Source: Auanema rhodensis (taxonomy: Eukaryota; Nematoda; Chromadorea; Rhabditida; Rhabditidae). From it: DNA of 64,000 nt. This document shows, piece after piece, positions 42,001 through 47,466 of this stretch. Position numbers and translations under genes: made by a program. Location of the stretch: assembly GCA_964057225.1 (NCBI GenBank), contig OZ059896.1, forward strand, positions 12,198,501 through 12,262,500. Reading direction: 5' to 3'. Positions within the stretch are counted from its first letter, which is position 1, and every line of letters begins with the position of its first letter. A model generated the notes under the pieces. It searched no databases and was not told the DNA's origin. It saw only the letters and a list, made by a program, of their open reading frames with translations.

Positions 42001-45000
42001 TTCCAACATATAGGCCTCGACTACTTCGGACCGCTGACGGTAAAGGACAAACCTCACAAAGTATGGGGTTGCATCTATACCTGCACAGTCACACGCCTAC
42101 TACACTTAGAAGTTATAGAAGACCTTACCACAAAAGCATTTCTTAACTGTCTAAGGAAGATATGGGCACGTAGAGGATATCCGGAAAGCATCACTTGCGA
42201 TAACGCCACCACATTCGAACTAGGACAGAAAGTGGCGAACAGACTGTTCAGCATCGCCAACACGACACAAACAGGTGACAGCCATAAGATAAAATGGCAC
42301 AACATAACACCTTACGCCCCCTGGCAAGGAGGATTCTACGAACGCCTTATCCGATCAGTAAAAGACTCTCTTCACAAAACCATGAAGAACATACCAACAA
42401 GCGAAGAACTGTCAATCACCTTAGCTGAATGTGAAGCAACACTCAACACTCGCCCACTCACATACATCGGATCCGACACAGGAACAGATGAAATAATCAG
42501 ACCATGTGACTTTATTCACAAAGACTTGGACCTTAACATTTCATTCCACTCGGACGATGACGACGAAGAATACCTCGACAACCCTGCCTTACAAACAAGA
42601 GCAGACACAGAAAAAGCCATCCATTCCTCCAGACAACGCACAAACAAATTCTGGGAGTTATGGATCGAACTCTACCTCAAAGAGTTAAGAGAACACCACA
42701 AGAACAACATCTCGGTGAAGAAAGCTGGTTCCAATCAACAGCCAAGAATCGACCAATACGTACTTATCAACGACAGTCCGATACCTCGGTACAAATGGCC
42801 GATTGGAAAAATCACACATATCTCACCAGACAAGAACGGACAGACCAGAGAAGTCACGCTTCTTTCAGAATCAGGCAGAGAACTCAAACGACCAGTGAAC
42901 CTTCTACATCCGCTGGAACTCTCAGACGACGACATTCCTGAAAGACTACGAAACACTAATCCTTCGAGAGATGTCCCACCAATAAGGCAGTCTAATCCAA
43001 GGAACGTACCTAGATTATGGTACGGAGAACAAAGAACAAACCTAATCACCTTTCTATCAATATTCTCAATACTTCTACCCATCATCTCTGCCACACCAAC
43101 AATATCTTGCAACTACCAAGGAGTTCAAATTCAAGGAATCTCGACAAACAATCAACAAGTATGCATCCACAACACATGCTATAACAACAGCCACGATGGA
43201 AACCTTATATTTCCCCCAGCGGACATCCTAACCAACTACGACGTAAGCTGGACCTTCCAACACAATTCCAGAATTCATCACATGATGATCACATGCCCAG
43301 CGGTACATTTCTGCTCCACTGTCACATGCACCTTCTGCACTGCTACACTTTTCAATCCATCTTGCTGGCCATGGACATCAATGCTACTTCTCACATTTCT
43401 TACATACATGCTCACAGCCTTATGCTACGGCATTCTATACACACCATGGGTCATAGGAAAACCAATCCGACTTTGGATACGATTATGCACCACCATCATA
43501 ATGACCATAATCAAGACGATCCGACACACACGTCAACCGAGGCCGCACAAATCAGCCATACCACTCCTAGCTCTGATGAGTTTGATACAAGTCACCTTCT
43601 CATGCCAAGAACTCGCGATCACATCCTCCGAACAGTCCACTTGCATCCAAGAGAAATGCCACATACAAACCACGCATAATCTCAACATCAGTCCATACAC
43701 TCAAGAAGCCTGCCTCACATTATCAAACAATCAAGACAATATCTCTTTCTTGAGAATACAGTGGATCAAAACCAACTACAAGTGTGAGACTCGGTCCCTT
43801 TACTTCACAAGAGAATCAAAGACTCACGTACAAGACAGCAAAAGATGCCCACACACTGGATCATGCCAAGAAGAAAAATGCAGCAACATCACCCCAAACT
43901 CAACTGTCAGCGAACTTCACATAGCTAACCAGTACCCAGGAACAACACACTGCACAGAATCCTGTGGTGGCATAGGATGCGGATGTTTTTACCCTTCATC
44001 AGGATGTCTTTTCTACAGGACCTACCAGAAGCCGACTGATACCTCGATATATGAAGTATACGACTGCAACTCTTGGACACCTACAACGGACCTCAGCCTA
44101 ACATACCGAAACGGATCAACCACCATCTCCAAAAACGTCACTCTATACTCTGACGTTCCGAAGCACATATATCCATTCACGCTAACTATTACAAGTCTCT
44201 CACCGCCAGTCATACCTGCGATGCAATACAAATTCATCCGCAACCTTACAAGAACAGCTATATGGAATCAACAACCCATGCTCTCATGCCCGAGCAGAAG
44301 AGACGCTATAAACATGAACTGTAACGCCACACCCACCTGCGTTTGCACACCGGCAGAAGACCAGGTCAACTGCCAGTGCCACGAAACATCCATCACCTCA
44401 GCCTTTACCAACGTACAATCAGCTATTCCAATGCTAACACCCTCTTACATGATCATGAACGAGGAAAGAAACTTACGGATCAACATTAACAACAACATGT
44501 TAACTGTAATCCACATCAAAATCGACGGGGAATTCCACACTTCCTCATCTCAAGACTCCACACATTGCAACATTCAGGATTCACCATTAACCGGATGTTA
44601 CAACTGCAACCGAGGAGCCCAAGCAAGTATCACATGTACTTCACCTCAACCAACTCTGGCAGCTATACAATGTGGTGAATCCGCATTCATGACACAATGC
44701 AGTCCACAAGGAACAACCAACTCCATCCAGCTGCCTATCACCTCAGCCTCACCTAGGATCACATGCACATACACCTGCGGAACACAAGAAAACACATTCC
44801 TCCTCTCAGGAATGCTGTACTACGTCAACACACTTCAAGACCTACGCTCTCATTACATACTCGGGAATCACTCGTCTCTCCAAGAAACAGCCTTCACCTT
44901 TTCTTGGCCCGACATTACTCACTTTTACAACATCTATCAGGAATGGTACAAAGCATTAGCAACCTGTCTACTCATTGCCATAATCGCTTTTACCTTTTCC

Positions 45001-45930
45001 TATTACATCATTACAACATACGCTACCAGACTAGCACTAGGCACCGCCCACTACATGGCTGCCGCAACATGTTACATCTTCCTCATTCCCCTCCGCGTCT
45101 TTATCATTTTTTGGCGCCAGCTCCTTCTCCTAAAGTCAAGGAAAACTCACATCCTAGTAGTATTCATTCTATTCACTATGTCACTCGCCAACACTAGAGC
45201 CTGCGAAATCAACCTAGTCTTGCAAAGATCACAAGAAAGATGCGACTCGTTTCTGAAGCTCACAAGAGAGAAACGGATTGAATGCTTGAAGGAACTCACC
45301 CAGCACATGGACCAATCACTTAGGGATTTTTACAAAACTGAGGCAAGTGAACTCTCTGACAAATCCAATCTCATCAACAGCGCCGCCACTGCCTTAAAAA
45401 ACTTCATAAGACTCAAAGATTTCCTTAACACCGCAAGAACACACCACGTGTTCCAAAATGAGCAAGACAAGCTCAAACCTTTTGGAAACGAGAGAAGACT
45501 AAACGAGTTGATGAAGAGTATCCAAAGGGAACACATCCCAGCGATAAACGGAGACAAAATGCCGTACAACTCCTCTACCATCAAAAGGGACGGAGAAGCG
45601 CCAGGATGTCCTCAACCCAAGGGAAACATCATCGTCGTAGAAGCACAGCCGGAGCTCAAAGAAATATTGGAAGAACTAAAACAGATGAGATCGGAGAACA
45701 AAGGGATGACCTCAGTGCTAATCGAACAGCTCGACCAACAAAGGAAATTCGACTCGCTAAAGAAAGAACTGAAAGAGATCAAGGAACTACTAGCGAAAGG
45801 GATCCAAGCCAAGCCTAGAGTGTCTAAGGAAACGCAGACTACCGGTAGGATCAAGACTAGAAAAGAAATGGAACAAGAAATTCTACCCACTAAGAGGAAC
45901 AAGACTCAGGCGGCGATCATCACCATATAG
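37681..45930 (+). CDS. gag-pol-env: BEL/Pao Gag-Pol-Env polyprotein, copy 1 (2,749 aa)
   Basis: One continuous frame encodes every element function. Order by residue: N-terminal helical region (about 60-110); DUF1759-like Gag domain (about 184-340, opening with PRFDGN); three zinc knuckles (395-457); aspartic protease (about 500-655, DSG at 521-523); reverse transcriptase (about 755-970); Pao/RNase H region (about 1011-1235); integrase (about 1361-1590) with a DUF5641-like C-terminal domain (about 1650-1750); envelope module (about 1786-2490); C-terminal coiled-coil segment (2491-2749). The start at 37681 is the first ATG after the predicted transcription start and has A at -3. A second in-frame ATG at 37720 (Met14, G at -3 and +4) is an equally good candidate and uses the last LTR base plus two bases of the primer-binding site. 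There is no Gag/Pol stop or frameshift, so product ratios would depend on proteolysis, splicing or other means not visible here. It ends with TAG 24 bases before the 3' LTR. Confidence 0.95.
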   Translation: MPVIRSPTRGQNDMVHQAESNEETRAEQWNSSCSLLLAKLKDNDARRKSYAVRQVTNTSNKTPSMIDTREREISNINGDILAINKLMDEMKHIPTDLRPEDQSRITKNEETLRKHISTLLSYSNDIQEQVNYLKGLNHTENSPDPTHTDSSQPSEHHLIGTAELTHATQPRSWETYRSRPTLKPVDIPRFDGNVKSWKNFWCLFHTLIHSSNMPTIEKFNYLRQSLTGEAASQIASFPTDEDYYFSAVHHLQDLYDDNDNITQHLMLEFLQIQARTSNQHDLLSMMDKIAGIFRQTEGNRNAELNSLAVVILHKKLPGNLLQEIYKSFPSGKTPDIRDLVDITRRHIRCQNKVKIFAADRFEKPITRVYNSPPGNTYNSQRNKPEAKKLAKTSSCIFCQKPHAPWDCDTTKSRKERLTILNQEKRCINCLRKTHNTESCPSKRTCSKCGEKHIDILCANKKKTTKVNLIESTPYNDEETEEHTVQFSSQFSTNQFKSALLPIGEIKIMTNGKISTIPAILDSGSDTSFIEEELAKELQLPVIESKRVKIKTFGNTKSVEHLTKVKATIKGTVSNITAHLWTKKTLTGPIKTVRIPKSDNSTFKLNQGTYVNPRILIGSDLMWQALTAIIPISDDHIQVKTQFGDFITGKASDQPSINAFSVITGNTSIPIDTWNKNFIEEQQEFTGTEQEEKQARDKLVLEQFQSTIQKRDDGYYVSFPWKDNINLLPDNKSLAHRRLISLVVKLSQQPDSLAAYDKIIQEQLDNGIIEPAEEPYPDAQTIHYIAHQAVLTPQKETTKLRIVYDASGHYQNRPSLNDVIHQGPLILPSLVGMILRFRCGKMALIADVKKAFLQIRLHESERDATRFFWLRDISKPMSTENTRTLRFCRVPFGINASPFLLAATIRHHLEQRSNENFLAHQIKENLYVDNLLLATNSEEDLKLGYQETKDIFAEMNMTLQEFITNSPDFNKNLLLEEKNTSSKPKVLGLPWDTETDQWIIQTKLPETKLTKRGITQAIASIFDPMGLISPCLHPLRLFLQNLWTENYDWDTTLPEEHQKTWHTLAENFNFNKTQQRALPEDPNQQYHLVTCTDSSGSALGFCTYLLAATSRIPTLIFAKSKLHSKNSNITIPKAEISALTVGVTNTNKIIKEMKDNIKILSTTFLSDSEITIAWIRRKPDQKTTGVLVQNRIKEIYDHIDQIEDMDIKTYFGYINTKDNPADIATRGCTTDELLNHFWWNPKAQIDKAINGPLFSLPQPEITVNTARTSEEYEESWLEHCNTWIQAQEKWIVENYSLLEKRLPTHYEEAELNLLHLHQHNLLVRLTAAQRNDLRPLLKDHLWHSRGRMQNSELDESAKLPIIVLPKTRTATLIIEHVHNQFHKSTSHTMAEVRQKFWIPQLRSQTISVIRRCVECQRMNNRPFTYPPSGDIPSRRLNRSRPFQHIGLDYFGPLTVKDKPHKVWGCIYTCTVTRLLHLEVIEDLTTKAFLNCLRKIWARRGYPESITCDNATTFELGQKVANRLFSIANTTQTGDSHKIKWHNITPYAPWQGGFYERLIRSVKDSLHKTMKNIPTSEELSITLAECEATLNTRPLTYIGSDTGTDEIIRPCDFIHKDLDLNISFHSDDDDEEYLDNPALQTRADTEKAIHSSRQRTNKFWELWIELYLKELREHHKNNISVKKAGSNQQPRIDQYVLINDSPIPRYKWPIGKITHISPDKNGQTREVTLLSESGRELKRPVNLLHPLELSDDDIPERLRNTNPSRDVPPIRQSNPRNVPRLWYGEQRTNLITFLSIFSILLPIISATPTISCNYQGVQIQGISTNNQQVCIHNTCYNNSHDGNLIFPPADILTNYDVSWTFQHNSRIHHMMITCPAVHFCSTVTCTFCTATLFNPSCWPWTSMLLLTFLTYMLTALCYGILYTPWVIGKPIRLWIRLCTTIIMTIIKTIRHTRQPRPHKSAIPLLALMSLIQVTFSCQELAITSSEQSTCIQEKCHIQTTHNLNISPYTQEACLTLSNNQDNISFLRIQWIKTNYKCETRSLYFTRESKTHVQDSKRCPHTGSCQEEKCSNITPNSTVSELHIANQYPGTTHCTESCGGIGCGCFYPSSGCLFYRTYQKPTDTSIYEVYDCNSWTPTTDLSLTYRNGSTTISKNVTLYSDVPKHIYPFTLTITSLSPPVIPAMQYKFIRNLTRTAIWNQQPMLSCPSRRDAINMNCNATPTCVCTPAEDQVNCQCHETSITSAFTNVQSAIPMLTPSYMIMNEERNLRININNNMLTVIHIKIDGEFHTSSSQDSTHCNIQDSPLTGCYNCNRGAQASITCTSPQPTLAAIQCGESAFMTQCSPQGTTNSIQLPITSASPRITCTYTCGTQENTFLLSGMLYYVNTLQDLRSHYILGNHSSLQETAFTFSWPDITHFYNIYQEWYKALATCLLIAIIAFTFSYYIITTYATRLALGTAHYMAAATCYIFLIPLRVFIIFWRQLLLLKSRKTHILVVFILFTMSLANTRACEINLVLQRSQERCDSFLKLTREKRIECLKELTQHMDQSLRDFYKTEASELSDKSNLINSAATALKNFIRLKDFLNTARTHHVFQNEQDKLKPFGNERRLNELMKSIQREHIPAINGDKMPYNSSTIKRDGEAPGCPQPKGNIIVVEAQPELKEILEELKQMRSENKGMTSVLIEQLDQQRKFDSLKKELKEIKELLAKGIQAKPRVSKETQTTGRIKTRKEMEQEILPTKRNKTQAAIITI
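37721..37738 (+). other. Primer-binding site, copy 1
   Basis: TGGTGCATCAAGCCGAGT follows the LTR with no spacer, as expected where a tRNA primes minus-strand DNA synthesis. TGG pairs with the CCA tail and GCATC implies an acceptor stem ending GATGC plus A. That would suit a tRNA-Gly such as the one proposed for BEL elements, but only about 9 bases can be argued from memory; the tRNA identity is uncertain. The site is also translated, being codons 14-20 of the polyprotein. Confidence 0.75.
39178..39645 (+). other. Aspartic protease domain (about residues 500-655), copy 1
   Basis: AILDSGSDTSFI contains the catalytic triad motif DSG with Asp521, and ILIGSD at 614-619 is the conserved late motif. 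This is the DUF1758 (peptidase A16-like) protease of BEL/Pao elements, which would act as a dimer to cut the polyprotein. With no frameshift in the ORF it is present in every translated molecule. Cleavage sites cannot be predicted by eye. Confidence 0.85.
39943..41385 (+). other. Reverse transcriptase and RNase H (about residues 755-1235), copy 1
   Basis: Copies the RNA into DNA and removes the RNA strand. Reverse transcriptase motifs: LRIVYDAS, ADVKKAF with Asp846, VPFGINASPF (889-898), and YVDN (926-929) in the active-site box. The last position is Asn, where many families have Asp; I recall Asn here in other nematode BEL proteins, so it need not be inactivating. ITQAIASIFDPMGLISP (1013-1029) is the Pao connector, also named peptidase A17. 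RNase H acidic residues appear as Asp1092 (TDSS), Glu1134 (KAEIS), Asp1166 (SDSE) and Asp1221 (NPAD). All expected motifs are present. Confidence 0.92.
41743..42930 (+). other. Integrase with DUF5641-like C-terminal domain (about residues 1355-1750), copy 1
   Basis: Inserts the cDNA into the genome. The zinc-binding site is H1377-X3-H1381 with C1411-X2-C1414. The catalytic core has Asp1447 (GLDYFGP), Asp1507 (CDNATTF) and Glu1554 (GGFYERL), with 59 and 46 residues between them, longer than the retroviral DD35E spacing. From FWELW (1657) to RPVNLLHPLE (1737-1746) the sequence fits the DUF5641 domain that follows BEL/Pao integrase. The only target seen here is the GATCA of the satellite monomer. 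Confidence 0.92.
43036..43551 (+). other. Envelope module, first segment (about residues 1786-1957), copy 1
   Basis: A hydrophobic stretch at about 1788-1804 looks like an internal signal peptide with cleavage possible near ISA/TP. A short cysteine-rich lumenal part of about 95 residues follows, then a membrane segment at about 1900-1922 and a basic tail (RHTRQPRPHK). The placement before a Gc-like protein suggests the Gn position, but it is far shorter than phlebovirus Gn and I see no motif that proves homology. Its function is unknown; it could be a chaperone or remnant for the following segment. Confidence 0.55.
43552..45150 (+). other. Envelope module, Gc-like glycoprotein (about residues 1958-2490), copy 1
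   Basis: A second internal signal (about 1958-1974) precedes a cysteine-rich ectodomain of about 450 residues. Residues 2091-2113 show the spacing C-X3-C-G-G-X2-C-G-C-F-X5-C-L-F-Y-R, which I recognise as the fusion-loop region of phlebovirus Gc, a class II membrane-fusion protein. Several N-glycosylation sequons are present (NIS, NIT, NGS, NVT, NLT, NAT, NHS). A transmembrane segment at about 2424-2447 ends the ectodomain, and a second long hydrophobic stretch at 2451-2477 follows. It would permit cell fusion if displayed; activity cannot be judged from sequence. Homology rests on the cysteine pattern, so a profile search would settle it. Confidence 0.8.
45151..45930 (+). other. C-terminal coiled-coil segment after the envelope (residues 2491-2749), copy 1
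   Basis: HILVVFILFTMSLANTRA (2490-2507) resembles a third internal signal peptide, followed by CEINLVLQRSQERC and a charged, mainly helical stretch. About 2655-2706 has a heptad pattern rich in Leu, Glu and Lys, and the last 40 residues are very basic. I do not recognise the family. Possible roles are a matrix-like or cytoplasmic-tail function or a separate secreted product; the sequence does not decide. It stays open in both copies. Confidence 0.6.
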
Positions 45931-45954
45931 ATGTTCTCTTCTCGACGGCCGGAG
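45931..45954 (+). other. Expected polypurine-tract position, copy 1
   Basis: Only 24 bases separate the stop codon from the 3' LTR, ending CGACGGCCGGAG. The longest purine run touching the LTR is GGAG, so there is no good polypurine tract. The nearest purine-rich run, AGAAAAGAAATGGAACAAGA, lies inside the ORF about 85 bases upstream. How plus-strand DNA is primed is therefore unclear. Confidence 0.5.
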
Positions 45955-46487
45955 TGTGCTGAAGCACTCTCATCCCGTGATAATAGTGTTCCTCCTTAGT
46001 TTAAGTTCAATTGTACTTCTTTATTGTCCTCTCTTTGTACTATCCATTATCCTCAACTATCTAATCGATAATCCTGTAAGTTGTCACCAACGGCCGATTT
46101 GCCGATGAATCACCTATCGCCCTTTGCCATCTGATCCATTAGGCAAGATCTTAGGCGCGATAGCCGTCGCCCACTTGCAAGGGGGATGAATCACATAGGA
46201 TTTAGACCCCTCCTCTCGCTTTCTACAATTAATACATTATCTATCACTTCCGGGGACCTAGTATATAAACCCGCAATAATTCTTCTAAATCATGTCTCAA
46301 TATTATCCTGCCACCGCTATCATCTTCCCGTCAATTTATTTCTGTTTTACTCGTATTGTATTCGTATCGCCGATAATAAACTCTTCTCTTGTACTCGCGT
46401 CTATTGCCTATTACTTGGACTAATATTCCACTACCACTGAACCACAAATGCCCGTTATTCGCTCTCCAACTAGAGGACAAAACGACA
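45955..46487 (+). repeat. 3' LTR, copy 1 (533 bp)
   Basis: Same sequence and length as the 5' LTR at 37188-37720; I found no difference on reading both. It supplies the processing signal for the element transcript. Its U5 ATG (46448) opens only a short frame that runs into satellite and stops. Confidence 0.96.
46375..46380 (+). terminator. Poly(A) signal in the 3' LTR, copy 1
   Basis: AATAAA lies about 120 bases after the TATA position and about 107 before the LTR end. Cleavage would fall near 46390-46410 and set the R/U5 border. The same hexamer is in the 5' LTR (37608-37613), where it must be bypassed. Confidence 0.7.
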
Positions 46488-46492
46488 GATCA
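46488..46492. repeat. Target-site duplication GATCA, right, copy 1
   Basis: Second copy of the 5-bp repeat, directly after ACGACA. Satellite then resumes in the same phase (TTAAAAAACATTT from 46493). Confidence 0.96.
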
Positions 46493-47326
46493 TTAAAAAA
46501 CATTTAAATTTCAATATTGTGATGCTCAAAAACTGAAACAGTTAAATATTTTTATTTTCTAAACCATTTCACTCCATCTCTTTCATTTAATTCCATATTA
46601 TAAACAATTTTATATTTCTACCACGAATTCATAACTTCATTTTTTAAATTTTTAATCATTAAAAAACATTTAAATTTCAATATTGTGATGCTCAAAAACT
46701 GAAACATTTAAATATTTTGTATTTTCTAAACCATTTTACTCCATCGCTTTCATTTAATCCCATATTTTAAACAATTTTATATTTCTACCACGAATTCATA
46801 ACTTCATTTTTTAAATTTTTAATCATTAAAAAACATATAAATTTCAATATTGTGATGCTCAAAAACTGAAACATTTAAATATTTTGTATTTTCTAAACCA
46901 TTTCACTCCATCTCTTTCATTTAATTCCATATTTTAAACAATTTTATATTTCTACCACGAATTCATAACTTCATTTTTTAAATTTTTGATCATTAAAAAA
47001 CATTTAAATTTCAATATTGTGATGCTCAAAAACTGAAACAGTTAAATATTTTGTATTTTCTAAACCATTTCACTCCATCTCTTTCATTTAATTCCATATT
47101 ATAAACAATTTTATATTTCTACCACGAATTCATAACTTCATTTTTTAAATTTTTAATCATTAAAAAACATTTAAATTTCAATATTGTGATGCTCAAAAAC
47201 TGAAACATTTAAATATTTTGTATTTTCTAAACCATTTTACTCCATCGCTTTCATTTATTCCCATATTTTAAACAATTTTATATTTCTACCACGAATTCAT
47301 AACTTCATTTTTTAAATTTTTGATCA

Positions 47327-47466
47327 TTAAAAAACATTTAAATTTCAATATTGTGATGCTCAAAAACTGAAACAGTTGAATATTTTGTATTTTCTAAACC
47401 ATTTTACTCCATCGCTTTTATATTTCTACCGCTATTTCATAAATTCATTTTTTAAATTTTCAATCA
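47327..47466. repeat. 140-bp short satellite monomer
   Basis: Same 27-bp deletion, in the satellite shortly after retrotransposon copy 1. Its partner after copy 2 starts at 60446. It ends with TTTTCAATCATT where the partner has TTTTTAATCATT, one of the few differences between the two flanks. Confidence 0.9.

Larger units (their letters stand above)
37188..46487 (+). mobile_element. BEL/Pao LTR retrotransposon with envelope module, copy 1
   Basis: A complete 9,300-bp element: 533-bp LTRs beginning TGTGCT and ending ACGACA, a primer-binding site touching the 5' LTR, one ORF of 2,749 codons, and 24 bases between stop codon and 3' LTR. It is flanked by GATCA repeats inside satellite DNA. The order protease, reverse transcriptase, RNase H, integrase, plus DUF1759-like, DUF1758-like and DUF5641-like regions, identifies BEL/Pao and excludes Ty3/Gypsy and Copia. 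The envelope-like module makes it retrovirus-like in layout, similar to what is known of nematode Tas and Cer7 elements. LTRs appear identical base for base and no stop or frameshift is seen, so the copy looks structurally intact and recent. Whether it is transcribed, mobile or makes particles cannot be read from sequence. Confidence 0.97.

Noticed and set aside
42970..43000. Splice acceptor giving a separate envelope mRNA
   Set aside because: AATAAGGCAG near 42980 ends in CAG but lacks the TTTCAG form expected of a nematode acceptor, and no matching donor could be argued. RNA data are needed.
37564..45902. Short ORFs on the minus strand and in other frames of the element
   Set aside because: They overlap a frame with complete protein motifs, have no recognisable domains, and follow from its codon use. 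They recur in copy 2 for the same reason.
37188..46487. Ty3/Gypsy errantivirus or a true exogenous retrovirus
   Set aside because: DUF1759, DUF1758, Pao/peptidase A17 and DUF5641-like regions are BEL/Pao features, and the envelope resembles phlebovirus Gc rather than baculovirus F or retroviral envelope.
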